Source: JBMYTN01 sp049604415
Lineage (GTDB): Bacteria > Pseudomonadota > Alphaproteobacteria > Rhodospirillales > Rhodospirillaceae
NCBI GenBank assembly: GCA_049604415.1
Contig: JBMYTN010000004.1
Location: 1-64,000 of the forward strand
Direction of reading: 5' to 3'
Length of the DNA: 64,000 bases
Below the pieces are notes generated by a model. The model was not told the origin of the DNA, ran no database searches, and was given only the letters and a program-made list of their open reading frames with translations. Made by a program: the position numbers and the translations under genes. Numbering within the stretch: the stretch's first letter is position 1; the number at the start of each line of letters is the position of its first letter. Shown one piece after another: positions 44,080-52,814 of the stretch.

Positions 44080-46032
44080 TTAACTCAGCGCCGGTTCTTC
44101 GGCACTGGCGGCCTCCAGGGCCTCTTGGGCTTNNNNNNNNNNCGCCTCTTCCAAGGCCTTGGTGACTTCGCCGGATTCTTTGTTCAGCGCCGCGAGTTTG
44201 TCCGCCGGACCCTCATACAGCGCGGGATCGGCCAGCTTTTCCTGCAGCGCGCTGTGTTGGGCGCTCAGCCGGTCCAGGGTCTTTTCCGCCTTTTCCACCG
44301 CATTGCGCAAGGGTTTCAAACGCGCCCGGGCCTCGGCGGCGGCCCGTTTGCGGTCTTTGCGGTCCGCAGCGGAGCCTGCGATGTCGCTGGCACTGCTCGA
44401 TGCTGTGCTGTTGGCGGGGGCGGTGTCGGCCTTGCGCGCCTCCTTGGCGCGGTCAAGCAGGAAGCGGCGATAATCGTCCATATCGCCGTCATAGGGTGTG
44501 ACCCCGCCCCGATCGACCAGCCAGAGCCGGTCGGCGACCAAGGACACCAAATGCGGATCGTGGGAGATCAGCACCACGGCCCCGGAGAACAGGGTTAGGG
44601 CCTCGACTAGGCTTTCCCGGCTGTCGATGTCCAAATGGTTGGTCGGTTCGTCCAAGATCAGCAAATGCGGGGCTTCCCGGCTGATCAAAGCGATCACCAG
44701 TCTGGCTTTTTCGCCGCCGGACAGGGCCTCGACCTTGGTGTGGACTCGATCTTCTCCAAAGCCAAAGCGACCGAGATGGGCGCGGATCTTGGCCTCGGGC
44801 AAATCGCCCATCAGGCGACGGCCATGACCAAGCGCGGTTTCGCCCAAGCGCAGGCTATCCATTTGGTGCTGGGCGAAAAAGCCGAGCCGTAGCTTGTGGG
44901 ATGCGGTGCGTTTGCCCGCCATCAACTCCAGAGAACCGGATAGCACCTTGGCCAAGGTGGATTTGCCATTGCCATTGGGGCCGAGCAGGGCGACCCGGTC
45001 ATCCTGATCCAAGCGCAGGGACAGGCTGGACAGCACGGTCTTGTCGCCATACCCGGCCAAGCCGCCCTCCAGGGTCAGGATTGGCGGGGGCAGCGGGTCT
45101 GGGTCGGGAAAGTCAAACGGGATCCGTTTTTCCTCGATCACCGAGACTACCGGTCCCATTTTTTCCAGCTGTTTCAGACGGCTTTGGGCTTGGCGGGCTT
45201 TGGTTGCCTTGGCCCGGAAGCGGTCAATAAAGGCCTGCATATGCTTGCGTTCGGCCAGTTGCTTTTCCTGGGTCCGGCGTTGGGTTTCCATCTGTTCGCG
45301 CCGGGTGCGCTCAAAGCGGGAATAGCCCCCGGCATAGCCTGTCAGGCGTTGGCCCTCCAGATGGACGATCCGGTCCACCGCCTTGTCGAGCAAGGTCCTG
45401 TCATGGCTGATCACCAACAGGGTGCCGGGGTAGCTGGCCAAAAAGGACTCCAGCCACAAGGTGGCTTCCAGATCCAAATGGTTGGTCGGTTCATCGAGCA
45501 GCAGCAGGTCCGGTTGGGCGAACAAGGCGGCAGCCAAAGCGACCCGCATCCGCCAGCCGCCGGACCATTCGCCGACTGGACGGTCATGGCTCTCGGCGGC
45601 GAAACCCAGCCCGGCCAGGATGGTTGCCGCCCGGGCCGGGGCGGCATGGGCACCAATGGCCTCCAAGCGTTCATGGATTTCGGCCATGCGGATCGCCCCG
45701 TCGGACCCATGGGCGTCGGGGTCGGCTTCCAACACAGCCAAATCATCCAGCAGGCTGGTGCGCTCCGGGTCTGCGGCCAAAACGCAGTCCAGCAGCGGGA
45801 TGTCGCCCGCCGGAGCCTCCTGGGCAACGGTGCCGACCTTGGCGCGGGGGCGCAGGACGACCTCGCCGCCATCGGGCGCAATATCGCCCAGGATCAGCTT
45901 GAACAAGGTGGTTTTGCCGGTGCCATTGCGCCCGACCAGACCGACCCGGCTGCCCGCCGGGATATGGGCGTCGGCGCCGTCGATCAGGGTCCGGCCCGCG
46001 ATCCGGTAGGTGAGAGAGCGAAGATGGAGCAT
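44080..46032 (-). CDS. ABC-F family ATPase (YheS/Uup-like), interrupted by an assembly gap
   Basis: A protein of about 650 residues with two ABC domains and no membrane part. Walker A motifs are GRNGTGKTT (about 35) and GPNGNGKST (about 354); signatures are GEWSGGWRMR and LSGGEKAR; both are followed by LLLDEPTNHLD/LILDEPTNHLD. The linker and C-terminal coiled coil are charged. ABC-F proteins act on the ribosome to relieve stalls or protect against antibiotics. Ten N at 44133-44142 fall in the C-terminal coiled coil, so about four or an unknown number of residues are missing; the frame continues after the gap as written. Confidence 0.9.
   Translation of the reverse strand: MLHLRSLTYRIAGRTLIDGADAHIPAGSRVGLVGRNGTGKTTLFKLILGDIAPDGGEVVLRPRAKVGTVAQEAPAGDIPLLDCVLAADPERTSLLDDLAVLEADPDAHGSDGAIRMAEIHERLEAIGAHAAPARAATILAGLGFAAESHDRPVGEWSGGWRMRVALAAALFAQPDLLLLDEPTNHLDLEATLWLESFLASYPGTLLVISHDRTLLDKAVDRIVHLEGQRLTGYAGGYSRFERTRREQMETQRRTQEKQLAERKHMQAFIDRFRAKATKARQAQSRLKQLEKMGPVVSVIEEKRIPFDFPDPDPLPPPILTLEGGLAGYGDKTVLSSLSLRLDQDDRVALLGPNGNGKSTLAKVLSGSLELMAGKRTASHKLRLGFFAQHQMDSLRLGETALGHGRRLMGDLPEAKIRAHLGRFGFGEDRVHTKVEALSGGEKARLVIALISREAPHLLILDEPTNHLDIDSRESLVEALTLFSGAVVLISHDPHLVSLVADRLWLVDRGGVTPYDGDMDDYRRFLLDRAKEARKADTAPANSTASSSASDIAGSAADRKDRKRAAAEARARLKPLRNAVEKAEKTLDRLSAQHSALQEKLADPALYEGPADKLAALNKESGEVTKALEEAXXXXAQEALEAASAEEPALS
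44133..44142. other. Assembly gap (10 N)
   Basis: Ten undetermined bases lie within the C-terminal part of the ABC-F gene. The real length is unknown; the open frame on either side is compatible only if the missing length equals 10 modulo 3. Confidence 0.99.
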
Positions 46033-46215
46033 GGCCGGACTATAGCGGGGGGAGGGTGTTTGAGAAAACCCTGTTGCGGTCGCGAGCAGGCCGCGTTAGA
46101 AGACCCGCGCCGTTGCGGCCCCTCCGGATCCGGAGACTGTCCCGTTCCCAACGAGGACCCCGCCGGGCCGGCCTTCTCGCAAACGACGATGACGACGAAC
46201 CCCAAGGACATGACC

Positions 46216-46638
46216 ATGGCGACTGAACGCACCCTTTCGATCATTAAGCCCGATGCCACCCGGCGCAATCTGACTGGCGCGATCAACCAGCGCTTTGAAG
46301 AAGCCGGTCTGCGGATTGTGGCGCAAAAGCGGGTCCATCTGACCCAAGCCCAGGCGGAAGGGTTCTATGCGGTCCACCGGGAACGCTCCTTCTTCTCCAG
46401 CTTGGTTGAATTCATGATCTCTGGCCCGGTGGTGGTCCAGGTGCTGGAAGGCGACAATGCCATCACTCGCAACCGGGAAATCATGGGCGCGACCAACCCG
46501 GCCAATGCCGATGCGGGCACCATCCGCAAGGATTTCGCCGAGTCCATCGAAGCCAACTCCGTGCATGGCTCCGACGCTCCGGAAACCGCCAAGCAAGAGA
46601 TTTCCTACTTCTTTTCCGAACTGGAAATCGTTGGCTAA
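46216..46638 (+). CDS. ndk: Nucleoside diphosphate kinase
   Basis: A 140-residue enzyme that transfers the gamma phosphate between nucleoside tri- and diphosphates. The phosphorylated histidine is His117 in NSVHGSD, and the N-terminal ERTLSIIKPDA and C-terminal ISYFFSELEI are family hallmarks. Length is the usual 140. ATG 46216 gives the standard MATERTLS start; an in-frame ATG two codons upstream is less likely. It lies divergent from the ABC-F gene. Confidence 0.97.
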   Translation: MATERTLSIIKPDATRRNLTGAINQRFEEAGLRIVAQKRVHLTQAQAEGFYAVHRERSFFSSLVEFMISGPVVVQVLEGDNAITRNREIMGATNPANADAGTIRKDFAESIEANSVHGSDAPETAKQEISYFFSELEIVG

Positions 46639-46654
46639 AGACCAACCCGAGCAG

Positions 46655-46683
46655 GCCCGGGAAGCTTTGTTTCCCGGGCTTTC
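46655..46683 (+). terminator. Intrinsic terminator of ndk
   Basis: GCCCGGGAA (46655-46663) and TTCCCGGGC (46671-46679) form a perfect 9-bp stem with a 7-base loop, followed by a short T run. Confidence 0.75.
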
Positions 46684-46830
46684 GCAAGGCCGACTGGCCG
46701 CCGCGCCCCATGGCGCGAAAAGCCTCCGTGGCGTTTGAACGGTTTAAAAAAACCAGTTCATCACGGTGCATCAGGTTTTCCAGTCCCTACCTTTAAGCCA
46801 ACTGTGCAGGCGCAAAAGGAATTGACGGTC

Positions 46831-47502
46831 GTGGCTGGCTTTATCGAACTGATCCTGGCTTTGGTGGTGTTTCTGGGCTCCCATGGGGTGGCAGGCGCCT
46901 TCGGGCTAAGGGCTAAGCTGGTGGGGGCGCTCGGTGAGCGCCCCTATCTTATTCTCTATTCCCTGGTCTCCCTGGCGCTCTTGGTCTGGCTGTTCTCTGC
47001 GGCCCTGCGCGCGCCGTATGTGGAGGTCTGGCCGCCGGTTCCCGGGGCAGCGCATTTGCTGCTGACCCTGATGCCCATCGCTTGTGTGCTTTGGGCCTCG
47101 GCCTTGGTGGAACCCAACCCGTTTTCCTTAGGTGTGCGGCAAAGCGGCTTTGATCCGGCGCGCCCGGGCATGGTCGCCCCGGTGCGCCATCCGCTCTTCT
47201 TTGGCATGGTTTTGTGGGCTGGGGGTCATTTGCTCGCCAATGGCGATCTGGCCGGGATCTTGCTGTTTGCTCCTATGCTGCTGCTGTCGCTGTTTGGGCC
47301 AAAGATCGCCCGCCGCAAAGCCGAAGCCCGCCTCGGCGGCCCGGAAGCCTATGCCGCTCTGGAGGCAGAGATGAAGGAGGCGCCCCTGTTCCGGCGCTTT
47401 CCCGGCTGGAAGGTCTATGTCGCTGCCGCAGTGCTCTATGCGGTGCTGATCAGCCTGCATGGCCCGGTGGTTGGCATTTATCCCAAGCAGATGCTGGGGT
47501 AA
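46831..47502 (+). CDS. NnrU-like integral membrane protein
   Basis: A 223-residue membrane protein of the NnrU family with about six helices. Family signs are FLGSHGV near the N-terminus and PVRHPLFFGMVLWAGGHLLANGD near residue 115. NnrU is found with nitric-oxide-responsive denitrification genes and its biochemical role is unknown. The start is a GTG at 46831 with AAAAGGA ten bases before; the longer frame upstream has no site. nnrS follows about 120 bases downstream, which supports the assignment. Confidence 0.86.
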   Translation: MAGFIELILALVVFLGSHGVAGAFGLRAKLVGALGERPYLILYSLVSLALLVWLFSAALRAPYVEVWPPVPGAAHLLLTLMPIACVLWASALVEPNPFSLGVRQSGFDPARPGMVAPVRHPLFFGMVLWAGGHLLANGDLAGILLFAPMLLLSLFGPKIARRKAEARLGGPEAYAALEAEMKEAPLFRRFPGWKVYVAAAVLYAVLISLHGPVVGIYPKQMLG

Positions 47503-47519
47503 GGGCGGTCGGGCCCCCC

Positions 47520-47609
47520 AAGTGGCGTGATAAGGTGGCGCCATAAGGTGGCGCCACAAGGCGGCATCATAAGCTGGTGTCAAAAGCTTGCGTCATAGGG
47601 CGGCGTCAA
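47520..47609 (+). repeat. Seven tandem degenerate 13-base repeats
   Basis: Units of 13 bases (the first is 12) run without gaps: AAGTGGCGTGAT, AAGGTGGCGCCAT, AAGGTGGCGCCAC, AAGGCGGCATCAT, AAGCTGGTGTCAA, AAGCTTGCGTCAT, AGGGCGGCGTCAA. The approximate consensus is AAGGTGGCGTCAT. The array fills the gap between the nnrU-like gene and nnrS and runs into the nnrS ribosome site AAGAAGG. Confidence 0.8.
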
Positions 47610-47622
47610 AAGAAGGATTGTC

Positions 47623-48798
47623 ATGACCGAAAGCCCCTCTGCGCCCTCCGCCTTGTTCTCCCTTGGCTTGCGGCCATTTTTCCTCGCCTCGGCCCTGTGG
47701 GCCGTGGTGGCGATGTTCCTCTGGCTGCCCGCCTGGATGGGGGTGATGGAAATCCCCACCGCCTTTGATCCGGTGGCATGGCACACCCATGAAATGCTGT
47801 TTGGTTATGCCGGGGCTGCTGCCGCTGGGTTCCTGCTGACAGCGGTGCCAAGCTGGACCGGGTCCGCTGCGGTCAAAGGCGCGCCGCTGATCGGCTTGCT
47901 GGCGCTATGGATCGTGGCCCGGGCTGCGGTGTTTGCCTCGGGGCTGAATGGTCCGCTGATGGCCGCTCTGGCTGATGTGGCGTTTTATGGTGCCCTGGCT
48001 TTGTGGACCGCTCGGGCGGTTTTGGCCTCGGGCAATAAGCGCAATTTCGTCGTGGTGGTGCTGATTGCCCTGCTGGGGATTGCTGCCTTGCTGCATCATC
48101 TGGAGCCGCTTGGGGTGGCGGAAACCGCTGAAACTGCGGTTACGCTCGGCCTGGCGGTTTTTGCCCTATTGGTCGGGGTGATTGGCGGGCGGGTGGTGCC
48201 CAATTTCACCCGCAACGCCCTCTCTAAGCTGGGCAAGACCGCTCTGCCAGCGCCTTTCGGTGGGGTGGACAAGGCCGCCCTTGGCCTGTTGGTTGCCGCC
48301 ATGCTGGCTTGGGTCCTTCTACCGGATGGCCCGATCCTCGCCGTCTTGGCTGGTCTGGCAGGGCTGGCCAATCTTGCCCGTCTGGCCCGATGGCAGCCCT
48401 TGACCTGTTTGGGCGATCCGCTGCTTTGGGTGTTGCATGCGGGCTATCTCTGGCTGGGGCTGGGCCTGTTGCTGCTGGCTGCGGGGGCTGCCGAGCTTTT
48501 GCCCATGGCCGCAGCGGTGCATGCGCTGGGGGTTGGGGCGTTTGGCACCATGATCATCGGCATCATGACCCGGGCCACCCGGGGCCATACGGGCCGGGAT
48601 CTTTCGGTGGGCTGGGGCACGGCGCTGATTTATGGGCTGGTGATCGCCGCAGCGGCCCTGCGGGTGGTGGCAGCGATCTGGCCGGAAACCGGGATTGCCG
48701 GGCTGCATGGCGCTGCCGGGCTGTGGATGCTCGGCCATCTGGGCTTTTTGCTGCTCTATGGCCCGATGCTGTTGAAGCCTCGGATGGGCGGGGCTTAA
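47623..48798 (+). CDS. nnrS: NnrS family membrane protein
   Basis: A 391-residue integral membrane protein with about 12 helices. NnrS hallmarks are LFSLGLRPFFLASALWA (about 10), WHTHEMLFGYAGAAAAGFLLTAVPSWTG (about 53) and GRVVPNFTRNAL (about 188); the histidines are likely heme or copper ligands. NnrS relieves nitrosative stress and is under nitric-oxide control in several proteobacteria. It follows the nnrU-like gene. The ribosome site AAGAAGG is the tail of the 13-base repeat array. Confidence 0.9.
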   Translation: MTESPSAPSALFSLGLRPFFLASALWAVVAMFLWLPAWMGVMEIPTAFDPVAWHTHEMLFGYAGAAAAGFLLTAVPSWTGSAAVKGAPLIGLLALWIVARAAVFASGLNGPLMAALADVAFYGALALWTARAVLASGNKRNFVVVVLIALLGIAALLHHLEPLGVAETAETAVTLGLAVFALLVGVIGGRVVPNFTRNALSKLGKTALPAPFGGVDKAALGLLVAAMLAWVLLPDGPILAVLAGLAGLANLARLARWQPLTCLGDPLLWVLHAGYLWLGLGLLLLAAGAAELLPMAAAVHALGVGAFGTMIIGIMTRATRGHTGRDLSVGWGTALIYGLVIAAAALRVVAAIWPETGIAGLHGAAGLWMLGHLGFLLLYGPMLLKPRMGGA

Positions 48799-48977
48799 GG
48801 CTCCGTTTTTGAGTTCACGGCTTAGCCCCTATTCCCAGAATACGCCGGTCCAACAGGTGGGAATGGAATGTTTGGTTCCATTTTGTGCCCTCGTACCCAT
48901 GTCTTGGGCTGAAACGAAGCGTTGTCTGGGCAAGGTCAGCGAACGCGGCTTCCGTTCTTTTAAGGAGACACCATCCC

Positions 48978-49433
48978 ATGCGAGGTACCCTTACAGCCAT
49001 GACTATGATGGTCGGGGCCATGCTCCTCACTGTCCCGGGGAACGTCGGAGCCTCTGAGCGGAGCCCCTTGGTTCAGCTCGCAGACTCCAGTGCACAATTG
49101 CTTGGCGCGCGGGTCCTCGCCCAATGGCCCGCAGATGGTCTCTGGTATCCGGGAACGATCACGGAAACCGGTGATCATCTCTATGTCATCGCCTTCGATG
49201 ATGGGGATCGCGCGACCGTGGATGGGAATGGGATCTCTCCCCTCAGCTGGGGTCGGGGCAATCGGGTCGCCTGCAACCGCCAGCCCGGTGGAAATTATTT
49301 TGCCGGTGTCATTGCGGGCAGGAGTGGCGACCAACTGCAAGTGACCTTTAGCGATGGCAGCAGCGGGACGAGGATCGTGGCCCGCTGCCGGTCCAGACAA
49401 CCCGGTGACTATAATCATCCGTGGACCTACTGA
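48978..49433 (+). CDS. Secreted protein with tandem Tudor-like/SH3-like modules
   Basis: A 151-residue protein with a signal peptide (TAMTMMVGAMLLTVPGNVGA, cleavage near residue 25) and two SH3/Tudor-like repeats: residues 42-95 (LGARVLAQWPADGLWYPGTI) and 95-140 (RGNRVACNRQPGGNYFAGVI). Such barrels bind peptides or glycans; no function is known for the secreted form. A strong site TAAGGAGA precedes the ATG at 48978. It has its own terminator, so is a single-gene unit. Confidence 0.75.
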   Translation: MRGTLTAMTMMVGAMLLTVPGNVGASERSPLVQLADSSAQLLGARVLAQWPADGLWYPGTITETGDHLYVIAFDDGDRATVDGNGISPLSWGRGNRVACNRQPGGNYFAGVIAGRSGDQLQVTFSDGSSGTRIVARCRSRQPGDYNHPWTY

Positions 49434-49482
49434 TTGATCTGGTCTTGGGCCAGCCCACAATCGGATAATCCAAAACCAAAGC

Positions 49483-49514
49483 GGCCCACGGCGCATCGCG
49501 CTGTGGGCTTTTTC
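49483..49514 (+). terminator. Intrinsic terminator after the Tudor-like gene
   Basis: The arms GGCCCAC-GGCGC and GCGC-TGTGGGC pair around ATC with one mismatch, followed by five T. Confidence 0.8.
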
Positions 49515-49553
49515 TCTGCGGATTGGCAAACCTGCTCTGCGGCGTCCTAAGTT

Positions 49554-50234
49554 TTAAGGCACCGGGCTGATCAGGGCCGTCTCGGCTGTTTCCGGCGTCG
49601 CGGAATTTCTCAGCATCACCCGGTCGCCTTCAACCACGGCCCGACCCTCGGCGACCAATCGCAGAGCTTGCGGATAGATCACATGCTCCTGGGTCAAGAC
49701 CCGGGCGGCCAGGGCTTCTTCGCTGTCCTCGGGCAGGACCGGCACCGCAGCCTGCATGATGATCGGCCCCGCATCCATCTCCGGGCGGACAAAATGCACG
49801 GTGCAGCCATGGAGCCGACCGCCCAAAGCCAGCACCCGGGCATGGGTATCCAGCCCCTTAAAGGCAGGCAGGATCGACGGGTGAATATTGATCATCCGAT
49901 CCCGCCAGCGCTCAACAAATCCGGCGGTCAGCAGGCGCATAAATCCTGCCAAACAGATCAATTCCACCCCAGCGGCGACCAATCGGGCATGGAGCACGTC
50001 TTCAAAGGCCGCCCGGCCTTTGAACGCCTTATGGTCGATGACCGCCGTGGCGATCCCGGCCTTGGCGGCTTTGTCGAGGCCAGCGGCATCGGCCCGGTTT
50101 GACAACACCAAAGCAATCTCAGCCGGAAAGGCCGGATCGGCGCAGGCCGCGATCAGGGCTTCCATGTTCGAGCCCCGACCGGAGATCAGAACCGCGATTT
50201 TTAGGCGCTTGGGGACGGGATCAGCCGGGGTCAT
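49554..50234 (-). CDS. purN: Phosphoribosylglycinamide formyltransferase
   Basis: A 226-residue GAR transformylase that transfers a formyl group from 10-formyl-THF in purine synthesis. Conserved blocks are LISGRGSNMEAL (near 16), MINIHPSILPAFKGLDTHARVL (near 113, with the Asn-His pair) and GCTVHFVRPEMDAGPII (near 140, with the Asp). Its ATG overlaps the purM stop by four bases (ATGA), so the two are co-translated. Confidence 0.96.
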   Translation of the reverse strand: MTPADPVPKRLKIAVLISGRGSNMEALIAACADPAFPAEIALVLSNRADAAGLDKAAKAGIATAVIDHKAFKGRAAFEDVLHARLVAAGVELICLAGFMRLLTAGFVERWRDRMINIHPSILPAFKGLDTHARVLALGGRLHGCTVHFVRPEMDAGPIIMQAAVPVLPEDSEEALAARVLTQEHVIYPQALRLVAEGRAVVEGDRVMLRNSATPETAETALISPVP

Positions 50235-51331
50235 GGGCGCCAGGCCTCTTCCAGACCCGGCAGGCTGACCGGCTCGGCGTCCGGGCTATCCAGGCTCAAC
50301 ACCGTGCCCAGGCGCACCGGTTGTTCGCCCTGGCCGCGCAGGATCTCTTCGGCGGCGGCCACGGAGGCCGCTGGCACCACACAGACCATGCCGATGCCGC
50401 AATTGAAGGTCCGGGCCATTTCCAGCGGTGCGACCCCGCCCTCGGCCATCAGCCAACGGAATACCGGGGGCAGGCTCCAGGCAGTCGGATCCAGGGTCAC
50501 GCCCAGACCCTTGGGCAGCACCCGGGGGATGTTTTCTAAAAATCCGCCGCCGGTGATATGGGCGAAGGCTCGGGCCAATCCGGCCCGGTGCAGGGCCAAA
50601 GCGGCGCGAACATAAATCCGGGTTGGGGTCAGCAGGGCCTCGCCCAGGCTGCGATCCGGGGCGAAGGGCGCGGCGCTGTCCAAGGCCAGACCAGTGCGTT
50701 CGACAATGCGCCGGATCAAGGAATAACCATTGGAATGCGGGCCGGAGGAGGGCAGGCCAAGCAATATATCGCCGGTTTCGACCCCATCCCCGGTCAAAAG
50801 CTGGCCGCGCTCTACCGCGCCAACGGCGAATCCGGCCAAATCATAGTCGCCTTTGGCATAGAGGCCGGGCATTTCTGCGGTCTCCCCGCCGGTCAAGGCA
50901 CAGCCCGCAATCCGGCAACCCTCGGCGATTCCGGCGACAACGGTGGCCGCGACCTCGGTCTCAAGCTTGCCTGTGGCGTAATAGTCGAGGAAGAAGAGTG
51001 GTTCGGCCCCTTGAACCACCAGATCATTGACGCACATCGCTACAAGGTCGATACCGACCCCATCATGCAGTCCTGTGTCGAGGGCGAGTTTCAGTTTGGT
51101 GCCGACTCCATCGGTGGCGGCCACCAGCAGCGGGTCTTGAAACCCGGCTGCCCGGGGGTCAAACACCGCGCCAAAGCCGCCCAGCGCGGCATCGGCGCCA
51201 GGACGGGCGGTGGCAGCCGCCGCCGGAGCGATTTTGTGCACCAGGGCATTGCCTGCCTCAATATCGACACCGGCGTCTTTATATGTGAGACCGGGGCTAC
51301 CGGACGGGTCAGAGGAACGGGAAGCGGAAAT
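50231..51331 (-). CDS. purM: Phosphoribosylformylglycinamidine cyclo-ligase, probable AUU start
   Basis: AIR synthetase, fifth step of purine synthesis. Conserved blocks include GGFGAVFD, ATDGVGTKLKLA, GETAEMPGLY and HITGGGFLENIPR. The first ATG/GTG/TTG in frame is a GTG at 51241, but starting there would delete TYKDAGVDIEAGNAL, the conserved N-terminus of every PurM. This block is present in frame directly upstream, and the frame stays open to a TGA near 51349 with no ATG, GTG or TTG. The best start is ATT at 51331-51329, six bases after a GCGAGG ribosome site, giving 366 residues. A sequencing error is the alternative. Confidence 0.9.
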   Translation of the reverse strand: MSASRSSDPSGSPGLTYKDAGVDIEAGNALVHKIAPAAAATARPGADAALGGFGAVFDPRAAGFQDPLLVAATDGVGTKLKLALDTGLHDGVGIDLVAMCVNDLVVQGAEPLFFLDYYATGKLETEVAATVVAGIAEGCRIAGCALTGGETAEMPGLYAKGDYDLAGFAVGAVERGQLLTGDGVETGDILLGLPSSGPHSNGYSLIRRIVERTGLALDSAAPFAPDRSLGEALLTPTRIYVRAALALHRAGLARAFAHITGGGFLENIPRVLPKGLGVTLDPTAWSLPPVFRWLMAEGGVAPLEMARTFNCGIGMVCVVPAASVAAAEEILRGQGEQPVRLGTVLSLDSPDAEPVSLPGLEEAWRP

Positions 51332-51524
51332 GGCGACCTCGCAAGTTCAGCAGGATGAGTATTGGCACAACGGATCTGCAGCCGATTCCGGCGTGGCGGA
51401 TCAACCGGCCCGCGCCGATGGCCTAGAAGACCGGACCATACCGGAACCGGACGGCAATGCAACGGCCCGTCGGCAAACTTCGGACCGGTCGTTGGGCCGG
51501 GGGCGCAAACCCTTCGCCAAGCTG

Positions 51525-52814
51525 ATGCGTGCCATTGCCCCAGGGTTGTGTCTGTTGGGGGTGCTCTGTGTGAAGCCGGAGGTCGGCAAGGCTCAAGAGG
51601 TTTATGTGGCCCGGGATGTGGATGTGGAGGCCCAGGCCGAAAGCCCTGCCGCCGCCCGCGCCGCCGCCTTGGCCCAGGGACGCCTGGAAGGCTTGCGCCA
51701 GGTTCTGTCCAATCTGACCGGCGGTGGAGCCCAAGGTACCCCACCCGATCCGTCCCCCGCCGATGCCGACCGTTTGGCGCTGGATTATTCGGTGGCCGAC
51801 GAAAAAACCACCTCGACGGCCTATATCGCCCGCATGACCATCCGCTATGACGCCGCCGGGGTGCAGCAATTGCTGTCCTCGGTCGGCATGACCGCGACCT
51901 CTAGCCAGAGAAACGCCCCCATCGCCGTGCTGCCGGTCTATCGCCTCGGCCCGTCCGATGATGCGATGCTTTGGGAAGACCCGAACCCCTGGCGCGACAG
52001 TTGGCAGCGGGTCAGCGACGCCAATGAGGGCATGGTGCCCGTCGTCGTGCCCATGGGGGATTTGGCCGATTTGGCCTCGGTGGATGCCAACACCGCGCTG
52101 TCCGGTGATTTGGCCAGTGTAGCGGCCAACCTGTCGCAGCGCTATGGGGCCACCGGAGCGGTGGCCATCCAGGCCGTGGGCGATCCCTCCCGGTCCCTGA
52201 ACATTAATTTTCGAGGCGTCGAGCCGCCTTTTGAAGCCCTCGGCAGCTTCACCGTGTCGGTGCGAGTTGGCGAGGATGCCAATGAACTGATGTCCCGGGC
52301 TGTCGCCGAAGCCCGCAACATCTTGGAGGAAGCCTGGGTGCGGGCCTCGGGCGGCACCGTCGGGGCCTCGGAGATGACCGTGCTGGCGACCTTCACCGGC
52401 CTTGGGGAGTGGGTCGACATGCAGCGCCGCCTGGGTGCCGTGCCGCAAATCAGTCAGGTCAATGTCCAAGCCGTCACCCGAGGGCGGGCCCAGATCCAGT
52501 TGCTCTATCGCGGCGATCTCAACACCCTGGCCCAGGCTCTGGTCGGCCAGGGCATTGCGGTCAATCAGTTCGGCGCGGTCTGGACCCTGTCGGCCATGGG
52601 CGGTCTGCCCGGCGGTGTGGTGCCCAGCTTGGGCGGGTCGGTCTCCACCGGCCAGCCGACACCGGCCCCGGCCCCCTTGTCCCCGGGCCAAGTCGCTCCG
52701 GGCTGGTCTTCCGGCGGGGCGGTTCAGCCTGAGCCCGGCGTAACCCGCTTTGGCACCGGCGGCACCATCCCGCCCAGCAATGGACCTGGAACCCTTGGGG
52801 GTCCGGTCCAATGA
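51525..52814 (+). CDS. DUF2066 family exported protein
   Basis: A 429-residue DUF2066 protein found next to purM/perM/hdaA in many alphaproteobacteria. The N-terminal signal (AIAPGLCLLGVLCV, cleavage near KAQ) is followed by the domain beginning VYVARDVDVEAQAESPAAAR. The C-terminal 60 residues are Pro/Gly-rich. The function is unknown. The open frame extends to an ATG at 51330, but that would put about 65 residues before the signal; ATG 51525 or a TTG at 51492 (adding a basic n-region) is more likely. Its stop overlaps the perM start. Confidence 0.82.
   Translation: MRAIAPGLCLLGVLCVKPEVGKAQEVYVARDVDVEAQAESPAAARAAALAQGRLEGLRQVLSNLTGGGAQGTPPDPSPADADRLALDYSVADEKTTSTAYIARMTIRYDAAGVQQLLSSVGMTATSSQRNAPIAVLPVYRLGPSDDAMLWEDPNPWRDSWQRVSDANEGMVPVVVPMGDLADLASVDANTALSGDLASVAANLSQRYGATGAVAIQAVGDPSRSLNINFRGVEPPFEALGSFTVSVRVGEDANELMSRAVAEARNILEEAWVRASGGTVGASEMTVLATFTGLGEWVDMQRRLGAVPQISQVNVQAVTRGRAQIQLLYRGDLNTLAQALVGQGIAVNQFGAVWTLSAMGGLPGGVVPSLGGSVSTGQPTPAPAPLSPGQVAPGWSSGGAVQPEPGVTRFGTGGTIPPSNGPGTLGGPVQ

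Noticed and set aside
47520..47609. CRISPR-like array
   Set aside because: Units are contiguous 13-mers without spacers and no cas genes are present.
50231..51241. purM starting at GTG 51241
   Set aside because: This would remove the conserved YKDAGVDI N-terminus that is encoded in frame just upstream.
51330..52814. DUF2066 gene starting at ATG 51330
   Set aside because: It would put about 65 non-conserved residues before the signal peptide and overlap the purM start.
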